DNA of 64,000 nt from Streptomyces antnestii. GTDB lineage: Bacteria > Actinomycetota > Actinomycetes > Streptomycetales > Streptomycetaceae. The DNA is taken from positions 310,001-374,000 of the forward strand of contig NZ_RZYA01000006.1 in assembly GCF_004005495.1 (NCBI RefSeq). Direction: 5' to 3'. Made by a program: the position numbers and the translations under genes. The notes beneath the pieces are model-generated. The model ran no database searches. It was not told the origin of the DNA and worked only from the letters and a program-made list of their open reading frames with translations. The first letter of the stretch is position 1, and each line of letters starts with the position of its first letter. Below are positions 34,701-42,268 of this stretch, piece by piece.

Positions 34701-35228
34701 GAACGCGAAGGCGTGGCGGTCCCAGAAGTCCCTGCGGAACACCTTGTTGCAGGCGATGCGGTCCCCGAGCAGGTCCCAGTGCCGGGTGACGTGGGTGGCG
34801 GACCGGTCCGTGCCCATCACCTTGCGGAACATCGCGGACTGCTCGGTGGTCCCGTCGACGCGCAGCCGGTGCACGTTGCCGGTGGCGAAGTCGGAGCCTG
34901 ACTCGGCCAGCGCGCCGAGCATGCGCTCGTACGCGTCGTGCGGCACCACGTCGTCGCTGTCCACGAAGGCGAGGTGCGTGCCCGTGGCCCGTGCCGCGCC
35001 CTCGTTGCGGGCCGCTCCCAGGCCCGCGTTGTCCTGCCGGGTGTACCGGAAGCGCCCGTCGCGGTCCGCCATGGCACGGGCGATGGCGGGACTCCCGTCG
35101 GTGGAGCCGTCGTCGACCATCACGACTTCGAGGTCGGTCATGGTCTGCGCGGCCAGCGACTCCAGGCAGGCGTCGAGGTAGGCCTCGACGTTGTGGATGG
35201 GGACGACGACGGTGAGTCGTGGTGTCAT
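31710..35228 (-). CDS. very large GT2 / TagF-like bifunctional transferase
   Basis: 1,172 residues. An intact GT2 domain at ~5-240 (LTVVVPIHNVEAYLDAC, VDDGSTDGSP, AFVDSDDVVPHDA). A long middle region (~330-800) of beta-strand-rich modules with repeated phrases such as ASWDEDGRLRLKG and LTWQDDGRLTVRG, which look like duplicated beta-sandwich units. C-terminal CDP-glycerol transferase domain at ~800-1150: TWHGTPLKRIG, YAPTWREN, VTDYSSLMFDFAHTGRP. Both catalytic halves look functional. It is first in the three-gene operon ending at 27791. The Shine-Dalgarno is weak and distant (GGAAGGA about 14 bases upstream). Confidence 0.87.
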   Translation of the reverse strand: MTPRLTVVVPIHNVEAYLDACLESLAAQTMTDLEVVMVDDGSTDGSPAIARAMADRDGRFRYTRQDNAGLGAARNEGAARATGTHLAFVDSDDVVPHDAYERMLGALAESGSDFATGNVHRLRVDGTTEQSAMFRKVMGTDRSATHVTRHWDLLGDRIACNKVFRRDFWDRHAFAFPVGVLFEDTPVMVPAHFLAGSVDVLSGPVYLWRDRDGSITNRRTRPRAVADRTAAVLSASGFLGDKARETAGTPDAEGWREGKRRYDATVLAGDLWLFMDALPLGDAAYHEAFLDHANSFADTVEPAVLTGLPLALRVKWQLIRERRLTELLAFMAYEKSNGSTFLARGTVRRRAQFSAVTGALPRAVTALGRADLPLKSQVTEASWDEDGRLRLKGFAYVRNLPAGRVGARAKFAWLRAGRRRAVPLKVRTVRSREATYRSKQGLHSYDRSGFETVVDPARLVTKRTTTTWNVEMAVYGGGLLRTGPVRMGGLSELPVRYLDDFLRITPKLSAGRLRLRTERVQARLARHEESGGTLMLEGELAPGAPAGIKALRVENWHTKEAYDLPVVCSGRTFTAELRLEHLAGTGTDGSGAPRKADPWGVGLVREGDEGDEWSALAVRPDIPAGRHPLGAGRELLVLANASGNVELRNQTVRPLVDELTWQDDGRLTVRGSFPDESAARWELVLQHSGHDEEAVLPVETDGSRFSAALCPDAVDGPAGVLPLAEGRWYLALREPGESDPDLYRQVHVAPARHESLPLVRALGGRDFTVGRRHYDRLVIESGSALAVTERGGAQQGALRTRYASLRVEPRTDTVLYSSFDGRQYSDSPRAVHEELVARGAPLEHLWVVRDQQVTVPATCRLVALWSTEWYEALARSRYVVTNTQLPDWFERAEDQYVVQTWHGTPLKRIGRDLADSPSGDPRYIASLPDRAAQWNLLVSPNRFSTPVLRGAFGYQGEVLESGYPRNDLLHAADRAKVAAAVRERLGIPEDRKVVLYAPTWRENQPRKGGRYGLDLRLDLAAAERALGDDHVLLVRRHYLVGGTVPGTTSGFVRDVTRHPDVGELLLISDVLVTDYSSLMFDFAHTGRPMLFHTYDLDHYRDTLRGFYFDFAAQAPGPLLTTGEEVVAALRDPAAATAGHEDAYRRFREVFCDLDDGRAAAHVADAMLPGGRR

Positions 35229-35360
35229 GCGCTGCGCACATTCCTTCCGTAGTACTGACGGGCACGGCTGCGCCGGGGGACCCGCGAGGGACCTACTGGG
35301 TAACAACCCGCGCTGTGGATCCGGGTCACCACGCCTGAGCCATTCGGGTGATCACACAGC

Positions 35361-35404
35361 GATCCCGCACAGCGGGCCGGCGGGGTGCCGGGCTGCGCGG
35401 GATC
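35361..35404 (-). terminator. terminator downstream of the TylF-type methyltransferase
   Basis: GATCCCGCACAGC pairs with GCTGCGCGGGATC at 12 of 13 positions, with an inner CCGG/CCGG stem in the loop. It starts about 48 bp after the methyltransferase stop. Confidence 0.75.
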
Positions 35405-35451
35405 GGGGGGATCGGGGGGCCGGGAGACGGGGGAGGCGGGCAGGCTCGGGG

Positions 35452-36300
35452 TCAGGGCTTGACGGCGATGCGGCCCTCGTCCATGCGCAGGAGGAGCAGG
35501 CGCTCCCCGGTCTTCTCCAGGAACTCGTCGACGGCCTGCCGGGAGCCCTGCCAGTAGCCGTAGTCGTCGATGAGGAGGACGCCGCCGGGCACCAACCGGT
35601 CGTAGAGGTGGTCGAGTTCGTGCTTGGTGGAGGCGTACCAGTCGGTGTCGAGGCGCAGGATCGAGATGCGCTCGGGTGCCTCGGCGGGGACCGTGTCCTC
35701 GACCTTGCCCTGGACGAAGTGGACGCGGTCGGCGGGGTAAGGCACCTTCCGGAAGCCGGACTTGACGTCGTCCAGGGTGGCGACGGCCCAGATCGGGCGG
35801 TCCCTTCCCTGCGCGGCGAGCAGCTCCTCGGCGGACTTGCCGTCGCGCCGCAGGTCCTCCTCGGTGGGCGGCGTCATGCCCTCGTAGGTGTCGAAGAGGT
35901 AGAGGTCGCGCCCGGTGTCGCCCTGGGAGATCAGGGTCCTGGCACAGGCCTGCATCGAACCGCCGCGCCACACACCGCACTCGACGATGTCGCCGGGGAT
36001 GTCGTGCCGGACGATGTGGCGGGTGGCGAGGATGAAGGCGTTGAGCCGCTCCGGGGAGGTCATCGTGTACGGCTTGACCGCGCGGATGACGTCCTTCGCC
36101 TCGTCGTCGTAGTCCTCGGGGAAGACCAGGCCCTTGGGTTTCGGCGTCGGCTTGGGCTTGGCCCCCGGAGCCGGTGGCGTGGAGCCGGGCGCCGCGGCCG
36201 CCTGCCGGGGGGCGGGCACCGGTACGCGGGTCAGCTGGTATCCGGTGAGCTGCTTGATGACGCCGTTCACTGCGCTTCGCCATGCCATGCGCGGCACCAT
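35452..36300 (-). CDS. TylF/MycF-type SAM-dependent O-methyltransferase
   Basis: 282 residues. After a Lys/Pro-rich leader (PGAKPKPTPKPKG) the catalytic domain reads TMTSPERLNAFILATRHIV, then the SAM-binding GDIVECGVWRGGSM, LFDTYEGM, and the metal-ligand region LRLDTDWYASTKHELDHLYDRLVPGGVLLIDDYG with the acidic residues of this Mg-dependent family. TylF and MycF methylate sugar hydroxyls on macrolides. Here no polyketide genes are near, so a sugar of the envelope glycan is the likelier substrate (inference). ATG 36300 is used; the ATG four codons on is an alternative. Confidence 0.9.
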   Translation of the reverse strand: MVPRMAWRSAVNGVIKQLTGYQLTRVPVPAPRQAAAAPGSTPPAPGAKPKPTPKPKGLVFPEDYDDEAKDVIRAVKPYTMTSPERLNAFILATRHIVRHDIPGDIVECGVWRGGSMQACARTLISQGDTGRDLYLFDTYEGMTPPTEEDLRRDGKSAEELLAAQGRDRPIWAVATLDDVKSGFRKVPYPADRVHFVQGKVEDTVPAEAPERISILRLDTDWYASTKHELDHLYDRLVPGGVLLIDDYGYWQGSRQAVDEFLEKTGERLLLLRMDEGRIAVKP

Positions 36301-36348
36301 ACGTCCGCGATATTCCTCATGTCACTTTTCGTCAACCAGCAGGTGTTT

Positions 36349-37077
36349 CTAACCCTTTGATACGTCTGCCGATACGTCCGCGGGCTGCGGCACGGGCACC
36401 GGCCGGCCGCACAGGTCCCGCCCCGCGAGCGGTGCGGGCAGCGGGACGCCGTCGACGCCGCCGACCCGGTTGGCCCACCAGCGGGTGGTGGACCGCACGA
36501 ACGCCATGGTCAGACGCGGGTACTTGGCCGGCTTGCGGAAGACGCCGACGGTGTCGCCCCAGTAGGCGTGCTTGGCGTCGATGCTGCCGTAGGCGTGCCG
36601 GATGCCCTTCATCGGCGGGAAGTCGGTGTACGCCTCGCGCAGTTCGAGCCGCGTGTAGGCGGCCAGGGCGCGCATGCCGTCGGGGTAGTAGCGCCAGCAG
36701 TCCTGCGCGTCGTGCACATGGCCGCGCGACGGTGCCGTGATGAACGCGGTGCCCTCCGGCTTCAGTACCCGCGCGATCTCCAGCATGGACGCCCAGAAGA
36801 ACGGGATGTGCTCGAAGGCCTGCCCGGAGATGAGGAAGTCGGCGCTGTTCGAGCGGACCGGGATGCGGTACGGCTTCGTCATGACCGCGTCCACGTTGCG
36901 CCCGTCGAGGACGTCGACGCCGACGTACTCGATGTCGTACCCCTCGAGGAGCGACTTGTGGGTGCGTACCTGTCCGTCGGAGACGCGTGCGCCGAGGTCG
37001 ACCACCCGCAACCGGCGCCCGCGCGGCAGGTAACTCCGCACGCAGAGTTCCATCTGTTCGTACGCGGACGTGTGCAT
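36349..37077 (-). CDS. class I SAM-dependent methyltransferase
   Basis: 242 residues from the ATG with GGAGG five bases upstream; an in-frame ATG five codons earlier has no such site. Motif I is VVDLGARVSDGQ, then YVGVDVLDGRNVD, and FLISGQAFEHIPFFWASMLEIARVLKPEG, a methyltransf_11-like signature. The segment APSRGHVHDAQDCWRYYPDGM resembles methyltransferases found in cell-surface glycan loci. It lies 48 bp upstream of the TylF-type gene on the same strand, so the two may share a transcript. Substrate unknown, probably a nucleotide- or lipid-linked sugar. Confidence 0.85.
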   Translation of the reverse strand: MHTSAYEQMELCVRSYLPRGRRLRVVDLGARVSDGQVRTHKSLLEGYDIEYVGVDVLDGRNVDAVMTKPYRIPVRSNSADFLISGQAFEHIPFFWASMLEIARVLKPEGTAFITAPSRGHVHDAQDCWRYYPDGMRALAAYTRLELREAYTDFPPMKGIRHAYGSIDAKHAYWGDTVGVFRKPAKYPRLTMAFVRSTTRWWANRVGGVDGVPLPAPLAGRDLCGRPVPVPQPADVSADVSKG

Positions 37078-37142
37078 GCCGGCCTCCATCAAGGGGGTTC
37101 GCGCTGACTTGACGGCTTTTCAACGCGCATGACCCCGTCCGG

Positions 37143-38297
37143 TCACCGTGCGAGGCGGCGCGGGGTGTGCCGGGTCCACCACTTTCTGGCCGGCTCCTCG
37201 ACGTACGTGAACAGCGCCCAGGACAGCGCCGTCACCGCGACGGCGAGCCCGGTCAGCACGAACAGGGCGGAGTCGTCGGGCCGGAACCGCCCCCAGGTGT
37301 CCCCCACGAACCGGTTCAGCGTCTGGTGCAGCAGATAGAACGCGTACGACCAGGCGCCGAGCAGCACCATGGGGCGCGAACACAGCGCACCGCGGCGCCC
37401 GGCCAGCTCGCGCCGGGCGTACGCGAGGATCAGGAGCGCCGAGAAGACGGCGACGAACGGCCGTACGGTCCACTCCAGTTGACGCACGAGGACCGGGGCG
37501 AGCCAGGCCGCGCGGTGGACGTACACGGCCGTGTAGGCGGCGAAGCAGGCGAGCAGCGCGGCGGGGCGCAGGGTGATCCGGTGGCCGCGGCGCAGGGCGA
37601 TCGCGCACACGAGGCCCACCGCGAACTCGGGCAGCCGCGTCACCGGGTGGCGCATGACCCACTCACGGGCGAAGGGCGAGAGGTGCTCGGCGGCCCACCA
37701 GTTGACGGCCCACATGGCGGCGAGTCCGGCCGCCGCGAGGAGGGCGAGGGTGCGGGTGCGCAGGCGCAGGGCGGGCCCGATGACCCAGGGGAACAGGAAG
37801 TAGAAGAAAACCTCGACACTGAGCGTCCAGGCGACGCCGTTCCCGGGGAGCATCGGTACGACGCCGGGGAACCAGGTCTGCACGAGCAGCAGCGACGTGA
37901 CGAAGCTGAACGTGTCCGTGGGCACCCCGCCCCACACGTAGAACACCCACACGCACGGGATCGTGGCGACGAGGTGCGCGGGCCAGATGCGGCCCGCGCG
38001 CCGCCAGTAGAAGAGCCCGCGGGGCGTGCCGGGCCGGTGCCCCCAGGCCAGCAGGAACCCGGAGAGCACAAAGAAGAACCCGACGCCGTTCACGCCCATC
38101 GTCGAGTACGGGAAGAGCACGGGGGCGTGGGCGAAGCCGGTGCTCCGCGCGAGACCGGTGGTGTGGTGGACGAACACGGCGAGCGCCGCGACGAACCGCA
38201 TCCCGGTAAGCGAGTCGAGCCGCGGCGGGCTGCCTTCGGCGGCGGGGCGGGCGGGGCGGCCGGATACATGTACAGGGAGGCGGGTGGCCGTCGTCAC
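37143..38297 (-). CDS. membrane O-acyltransferase (acyltransferase-3 family)
   Basis: 384 residues from a GTG with GGAGG eight bases upstream. Opens with RLDSLTGMRFVAALAVFVHHTT (conserved R and HH), about ten membrane helices, and NGVGFFFVLSGFLLAWG, the standard motif set for enzymes such as OafA. It would acylate a sugar of the surface glycan outside the membrane. The first dozen codons lie within a tandem repeat that also carries the 3' end of the upstream gene, and the GTG overlaps the stop of a small chimeric frame. It is last in the coupled operon that begins at 42268. Confidence 0.9.
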   Translation of the reverse strand: MTTATRLPVHVSGRPARPAAEGSPPRLDSLTGMRFVAALAVFVHHTTGLARSTGFAHAPVLFPYSTMGVNGVGFFFVLSGFLLAWGHRPGTPRGLFYWRRAGRIWPAHLVATIPCVWVFYVWGGVPTDTFSFVTSLLLVQTWFPGVVPMLPGNGVAWTLSVEVFFYFLFPWVIGPALRLRTRTLALLAAAGLAAMWAVNWWAAEHLSPFAREWVMRHPVTRLPEFAVGLVCAIALRRGHRITLRPAALLACFAAYTAVYVHRAAWLAPVLVRQLEWTVRPFVAVFSALLILAYARRELAGRRGALCSRPMVLLGAWSYAFYLLHQTLNRFVGDTWGRFRPDDSALFVLTGLAVAVTALSWALFTYVEEPARKWWTRHTPRRLAR

Positions 38298-38767
38298 CGG
38301 GACACCTCCTGCCCCGGCGTGAGGGTGGCGCCGCAGCCGCCCTTGCGGTGGGCCGGGGTGTTCTGGCCTGCGATCAGCCGATCCAGGCGCGGCTTCACCC
38401 AGGCGCGGACGGAGGCGAGGCGGGACGGGGCCGATACGTGTACAGGGAGGCGGGTGGCCGTCGTCACCGGGACACCTCCTGCCCCGGCGTCAGCGTGGCA
38501 CCGCAGCCGCCCTTGCGGTGGATCGGAGTGTTCTGGCCCGCGATCAGCCGATCCAGGCGCGGCTTCGCCCAGGCGTACAGAGGCGAGGCGGGACGGGGCC
38601 GATACGCGTACGGGGAGGCGGGTGGCCGTCGTCACCGGGACACCTCCTGCCCCGGCGTCAGCGTGGCACCGCAGCCGCCCTTGCGGTGGGTCGGAGTGTT
38701 CTGGCCCGCGATCAGCCGATCCAGGCGCGGTTTCGCCCAGGCGCGTACGGAGGCGAGGCGGGACGGG
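38263..38767. repeat. three tandem 167-170 bp repeats carrying a gene junction
   Basis: Units at 38263-38432, 38433-38600 and 38601-38767, about 90% alike. On the minus strand each holds the last ~40 codons and stop of the 580-residue membrane protein (RLASVRAWAKPRLDRLIAG), the GGAGG site, the overlapping GTGA, and the first ~12 codons of the acyltransferase (MTTATRLPVHVS). The middle unit has lost 2 bp, which shifts its frame. Confidence 0.95.
38294..38635 (-). CDS. 113-residue chimeric frame created by tandem duplication
   Basis: Begins at a GTG that overlaps the stop of the 580-residue gene and ends in a TGA that overlaps the acyltransferase GTG, so ribosomes could pass along all three. 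It starts like the acyltransferase (TTATRLPVRVSA), shifts frame through the 2-bp loss, re-enters TTATRLPVHVSA, and ends with the tail of the membrane protein (TPGQEVSR). It has no domain. It is probably a by-product of the repeats that preserves translational coupling rather than a functional protein. Confidence 0.4.
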   Translation of the reverse strand: MTTATRLPVRVSAPSRLASVRLGEAAPGSADRGPEHSDPPQGRLRCHADAGAGGVPVTTATRLPVHVSAPSRLASVRAWVKPRLDRLIAGQNTPAHRKGGCGATLTPGQEVSR

Positions 38768-40374
38768 TCGTGGACGGCGTCGGCTCGGACGAAGTCACCG
38801 CCGTTCTGCTGCCGGTACAGCGGGACGTAGCCCGCGTCCGCCAGGCGGGCGGCGGTCAGGCCCGGCTTGGTCACCCAGGCCGCGTGGACGTGCAGGAGTT
38901 CGGGGCGCTCGGCGCGCAGGACGTGGTCGCGCAGGGCCCGCATGTCGCCGGCGGCGTACGCGTCCGCGACGGGCCGGTCCGTCAGGCCCGCGAGGTCCAG
39001 GACGCGCAGGCGCGTGGTGAGCAGGGTGCCGCCGAGGTCGGGCAGGGCGACGGTGGCGTGGCGCAGGCCGAGGCGCTCGGCGTACGTGTTGAAGAACCGG
39101 CCGTAGCGTTCGGCGACGAAGCACATGGAGAGCGTCGGGTGGGACGCGAACGACGCCTCCTGGTCGGCCTGTCCGGCCTGCGAGAGCACGAGCGCGCCGG
39201 CCAGCGCCGCGACGAGGACCGCACGGGCCCGGGCGCGCTCCGCCTCCCACAGCGCCACGGCCGACAGCGCGACGGCGGCGGTCGCGAGGACCCAGACCGG
39301 GGTCGCGAACCGGTACAGAGCCATCCAGTCCCGGCCGAGCACCCCGTACGCGAGCAGCGAGAGAAGCAGCGGCACGAGCAGCGCCGCCAGGGCCCGGCGC
39401 GCCCTGCCGGGCCGGGCGAGCACGGCGCCCGCGCACAGCGCGCCGATCAGCGCGAGGGCCCAGCCGGCGTACGTCAACAGGTCGCTGCTCTGGGCGAGTT
39501 GGGCGAGTTCGGGGGCCTGTTGCGCCTTGGCGACGGCCGTGTTCGGCACCCAGAGGCCGAACACGGCGTGCCGCCACAGCAGGAACGCACCGTAGGGCAC
39601 GGCGACAACACCCACGTGCAGGGCCACCGCGCGGACCGCGCGGACCAGGTCACGGCGCCGCACGAAGAGGACGACGACGAGCGGGTACGCGGCGGCGAGC
39701 ACGGCTCCGTCGGGGCGGGTCAGCGCGGCGAGCAGCGCGATCGCGCCGGCGGCCACGGCGGTACGCGGACCCGCGAGTCCGCCTCCCGTCACCCCCCGCA
39801 CCAGCACCGCCGCCGTCGCGGCGGCCGTCAGGGCGTAGAGCGGGTTCTCCAGGCCGGAGAAGGACCAGGCGACGAAGGACAGGTTCGCGGCGAGGGCGCC
39901 GCCCGCGAGGAGGGTCACCGCCCAGGCGCGTCCCGGGACCACGGCGCGGGCGGCCCACGCGACGCAGGCGAGGGTGCCGGCCGTGCACAGCAGGGCGAGT
40001 GCCTTCGGGTAGAGCACGAGGTCGCTGACGCCGAGGAACGCGCCGTGGTCGAAGAGGCCGAGCCTGCGCCCGAGGACCAGCAGGGCGAGCCAGGACGGGT
40101 TGGAGTAGCCCTCGACGGGTGGCGCGCCGGGGAGCTGGACCGGGCCGAGGCCCTGGTCGACGCTGCGGGCGTAGGCGAAGGTGACGGCGGCGTCGTCGAC
40201 GATCCACCGCCCGAGCCACGAGGCCCTGACGGCGATCAGCGCGGTGGCCGCGAGAACGGCGGCGGGATCGGCCCACCGCCGCACCCGGTACGAGGGCGAG
40301 GCCCGCGCCGACGCGACCGGCCGCGCCCCACCGGACCGCCGGTTGTCGAGGAGGGCGAGGAGCGTGACGTTCAT
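38632..40374 (-). CDS. polytopic GT-C-type membrane glycosyltransferase
   Basis: 580 residues, about 11-12 membrane helices. The first outer loop has WIVDDAAVTFAYAR, with the paired acidic residues of GT-C enzymes (ArnT/PMT/AftB-like), followed by GYSNPSWLALLVLG. The C-terminal ~190 residues are soluble and probably outside (LGLRHATVALPDLGG, AAWVTKPGLTAARLADAGY). This layout is that of AftB/GT89-like arabinosyl- or mannosyltransferases that use polyprenyl-phosphate sugars. Its ATG shares one base with the stop of the 47-residue frame upstream, and its 3' tail is the source of the triplicated repeat. Confidence 0.82.
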   Translation of the reverse strand: MNVTLLALLDNRRSGGARPVASARASPSYRVRRWADPAAVLAATALIAVRASWLGRWIVDDAAVTFAYARSVDQGLGPVQLPGAPPVEGYSNPSWLALLVLGRRLGLFDHGAFLGVSDLVLYPKALALLCTAGTLACVAWAARAVVPGRAWAVTLLAGGALAANLSFVAWSFSGLENPLYALTAAATAAVLVRGVTGGGLAGPRTAVAAGAIALLAALTRPDGAVLAAAYPLVVVLFVRRRDLVRAVRAVALHVGVVAVPYGAFLLWRHAVFGLWVPNTAVAKAQQAPELAQLAQSSDLLTYAGWALALIGALCAGAVLARPGRARRALAALLVPLLLSLLAYGVLGRDWMALYRFATPVWVLATAAVALSAVALWEAERARARAVLVAALAGALVLSQAGQADQEASFASHPTLSMCFVAERYGRFFNTYAERLGLRHATVALPDLGGTLLTTRLRVLDLAGLTDRPVADAYAAGDMRALRDHVLRAERPELLHVHAAWVTKPGLTAARLADAGYVPLYRQQNGGDFVRADAVHDPSRLASVRAWAKPRLDRLIAGQNTPTHRKGGCGATLTPGQEVSR

Positions 40375-40517
40375 CAGTTCTCCAGCTGGGGGGTGGCGGT
40401 GAGATCACGGGGCGTCGGAGCGCAGGCGGGCGTGGGGGCGGGGCCGCCGTCGCGGGCGTACAGGCCCGCCCCGCACGGGCGTTGGCCGTGGAAAGGGGTG
40501 AGGACGGTGGCGCTCAT
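40374..40517 (-). pseudogene. 47-residue remnant frame carrying a duplicated glycosyltransferase tail
   Basis: Starts at an ATG overlapping the upstream stop (ATGA) and ends in a TGA sharing a base with the downstream ATG. The second half, LYARDGGPAPTPACAPTPRD, repeats the C-terminus of the upstream 584-residue enzyme (LYARDGGPAPACAPTSRE). The first 18 residues (SATVLTPFHGQRPCGAG) match nothing here. It looks like the two ends of a lost GT-C gene joined after deletion, or a tail duplication kept in coupling; it could still be translated. Confidence 0.5.
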
Positions 40518-40601
40518 CGGGTCTCCGACCGAGGGGTGGCCGTGCGTTCGCGGGACGTCGGAGCGCAAGCGGGGGCGGGACCGCCGTCGCGGGCGTACAG
40601 G
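40411..40601. repeat. direct duplication of a glycosyltransferase 3' tail
   Basis: Copies at 40411-40464 and 40554-40601, identical except for a few substitutions and a 6-bp difference. The shared block contains CCGCCGTCGCGGGCGTACAG. Coding sense is minus. Confidence 0.85.
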
Positions 40602-42268
40602 CGGAGGAGGCCGCTATGGCGGCTCGTCTCGGTGAGGGGGGTGAAGTCCGTTGCCAGGACGGCGAGTTTGGTGAGTTCGGTGGGGCTGGCGGTGTGCCAG
40701 CCCGGGTGGCCCGCCTCCGCGTCGAAGAGAACCCAGACGCGGCTCAGGCACGCCATGCGCGCGCGCAGTTCGGCAGGGCTCGCGTCCACGCCGTACAGGG
40801 TTCCCGAACGCGCGCCCGTCTCCTTCAGTGCCACGTCCCGCACGCCCGCGACGGATCGCGGGTACGTCTCGGTGAGGCGTCGGCCGGTCTTCGGCAGGTA
40901 GAGAAGTGCGTCGCCGGGCCGCAGCACCTGCCCCACCATCCGGGCCACCGCCCCGAAGTCGTCCCTGCGACCCTCGGGCGAGCGCTCGCTCAGCTGCGCC
41001 GGGAACTGCGCCCAGAACGCCAGCGCGACCAGCGCGACCCCGGCGGCGGCCTGGAAGCAGGACGCGGGCCGCGTCCGCGCGGGCAGCCACCGCAGGACCG
41101 TGTCCGCCCCGGCCGCCGCGAGCAGGGGCAGTCCGGCGAATGCGAAGAACGCGTAGCGCGGGGCGTACAGCGGCTGCCACTGCGAGACGGTGAACAGCAC
41201 GACGGGCGGCACCAGGGCCAGCGGCAGCGCGACCGCCGGAAGGGCGGGAGCCCCTCGGCGGACGACCGGGGCGAGCCCGGCCGTCCGGACCGCCCCCGAC
41301 CCTCGGCGGACGACCGGCGCGGGCGCACCCCCGCGAATGCCGCGTACTCCCCCGCGAACGCCGCGCACCCCCCGGCGGATCACCGGAACGAGCGCCGCCG
41401 CCGCGACCAGCGTGAGCGTCGTGTCGAAGACGGCACCCTCGTTCCCCGCGGCGAGCCGCAGCAGCCCCTCCGCCTCCGGCCAGCCGGGCCTGCGGATCCA
41501 CGCCACCTGGAAGCTCTGCGCCCGCGTCACCCGGACGAGTGGCAGGAGCAGCAGGACGGTGGCGCCCGCGGCGGCCGCCCAGCCGCGCCACAGGGCAGGG
41601 GCCGCGCGCGAGACGAGCAGGGTGACGGCGTGCGCGGCGAGGACGAGGACGGCGAACTCGTGGAGCCACGCGGTCACCGTGACGAGCGCGGCGTACCCGG
41701 CCCACGCCCGCACCGAGGGCCGCCGCAGGCAGCGCACGAACATCAGCGTCGCCGCCGCGGCCCCGGCGGCGACGAGCGCGTAGGAGCGGCCCTCCTGGGC
41801 GTAGTACGCGGTCAACGGCGAGGCTGCGTAGAGGAGTCCGGCCCACAGGCCGACGCGGGGCCGGGCGAGCCGGGTGCCGAGCGCGGCGACGAGGCAGGCC
41901 GCCGCGCTCGCGCCGAGGACGGACGGCAGCCGCATGAGGAAGGCGTCGGGCTGTCCGCCGAGCACGAAGTGGATCAGTACGTAGTAGAGGCCGTGGACGG
42001 CGTCGATGTTGCCGAGAACGTGGCGGATCTCGGGCAGGGAGCGGGTGGCGACCAGCATCGTGGCGGCCTCGTCCCGCCATATCGTGCCGCGGTCGAGCCC
42101 CCACAGGCCGATTGCCAGCATCACGACGCCGGGCACGACGACCGAGGTCACGGCGGGTGCCGGGGTCGGCAGAGTGACGGGTGTCCGGCGGCGCGGCCGG
42201 AGGGCGGGGATCGCTTCCCGCCGGTCCGGTCCGGATCGGCCGCTTCTGTCGCGCAGACCTACCGGCAT
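40514..42268 (-). CDS. polytopic GT-C-type membrane glycosyltransferase
   Basis: 584 residues from ATG 42268 (no strong ribosome site, so the start is provisional). About 11 helices; the first outer loop contains RGTIWRDEAATMLVATRSL with the D-E pair seen in PMT/ArnT-like (GT39/GT83) enzymes, then NIDAVHGLYYVLIHF and YYAQEGRSYAL. A cytoplasmic loop (about 290-340) is unusually rich in Arg-Gly repeats (RRGVRGVRGGVRGIRGG). The soluble C-terminal part (PGDALLYLPKTGRR) is typical of this family. It is first gene of the coupled set running to 37143. Confidence 0.82.
   Translation of the reverse strand: MPVGLRDRSGRSGPDRREAIPALRPRRRTPVTLPTPAPAVTSVVVPGVVMLAIGLWGLDRGTIWRDEAATMLVATRSLPEIRHVLGNIDAVHGLYYVLIHFVLGGQPDAFLMRLPSVLGASAAACLVAALGTRLARPRVGLWAGLLYAASPLTAYYAQEGRSYALVAAGAAAATLMFVRCLRRPSVRAWAGYAALVTVTAWLHEFAVLVLAAHAVTLLVSRAAPALWRGWAAAAGATVLLLLPLVRVTRAQSFQVAWIRRPGWPEAEGLLRLAAGNEGAVFDTTLTLVAAAALVPVIRRGVRGVRGGVRGIRGGAPAPVVRRGSGAVRTAGLAPVVRRGAPALPAVALPLALVPPVVLFTVSQWQPLYAPRYAFFAFAGLPLLAAAGADTVLRWLPARTRPASCFQAAAGVALVALAFWAQFPAQLSERSPEGRRDDFGAVARMVGQVLRPGDALLYLPKTGRRLTETYPRSVAGVRDVALKETGARSGTLYGVDASPAELRARMACLSRVWVLFDAEAGHPGWHTASPTELTKLAVLATDFTPLTETSRHSGLLRLYARDGGPAPACAPTSRERTATPRSETR

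Noticed and set aside
31746..34901. A 1,051-codon open frame on the plus strand
   Set aside because: It is the mirror of the 1,172-residue transferase gene, which has clear GT2 and TagF motifs on the minus strand.
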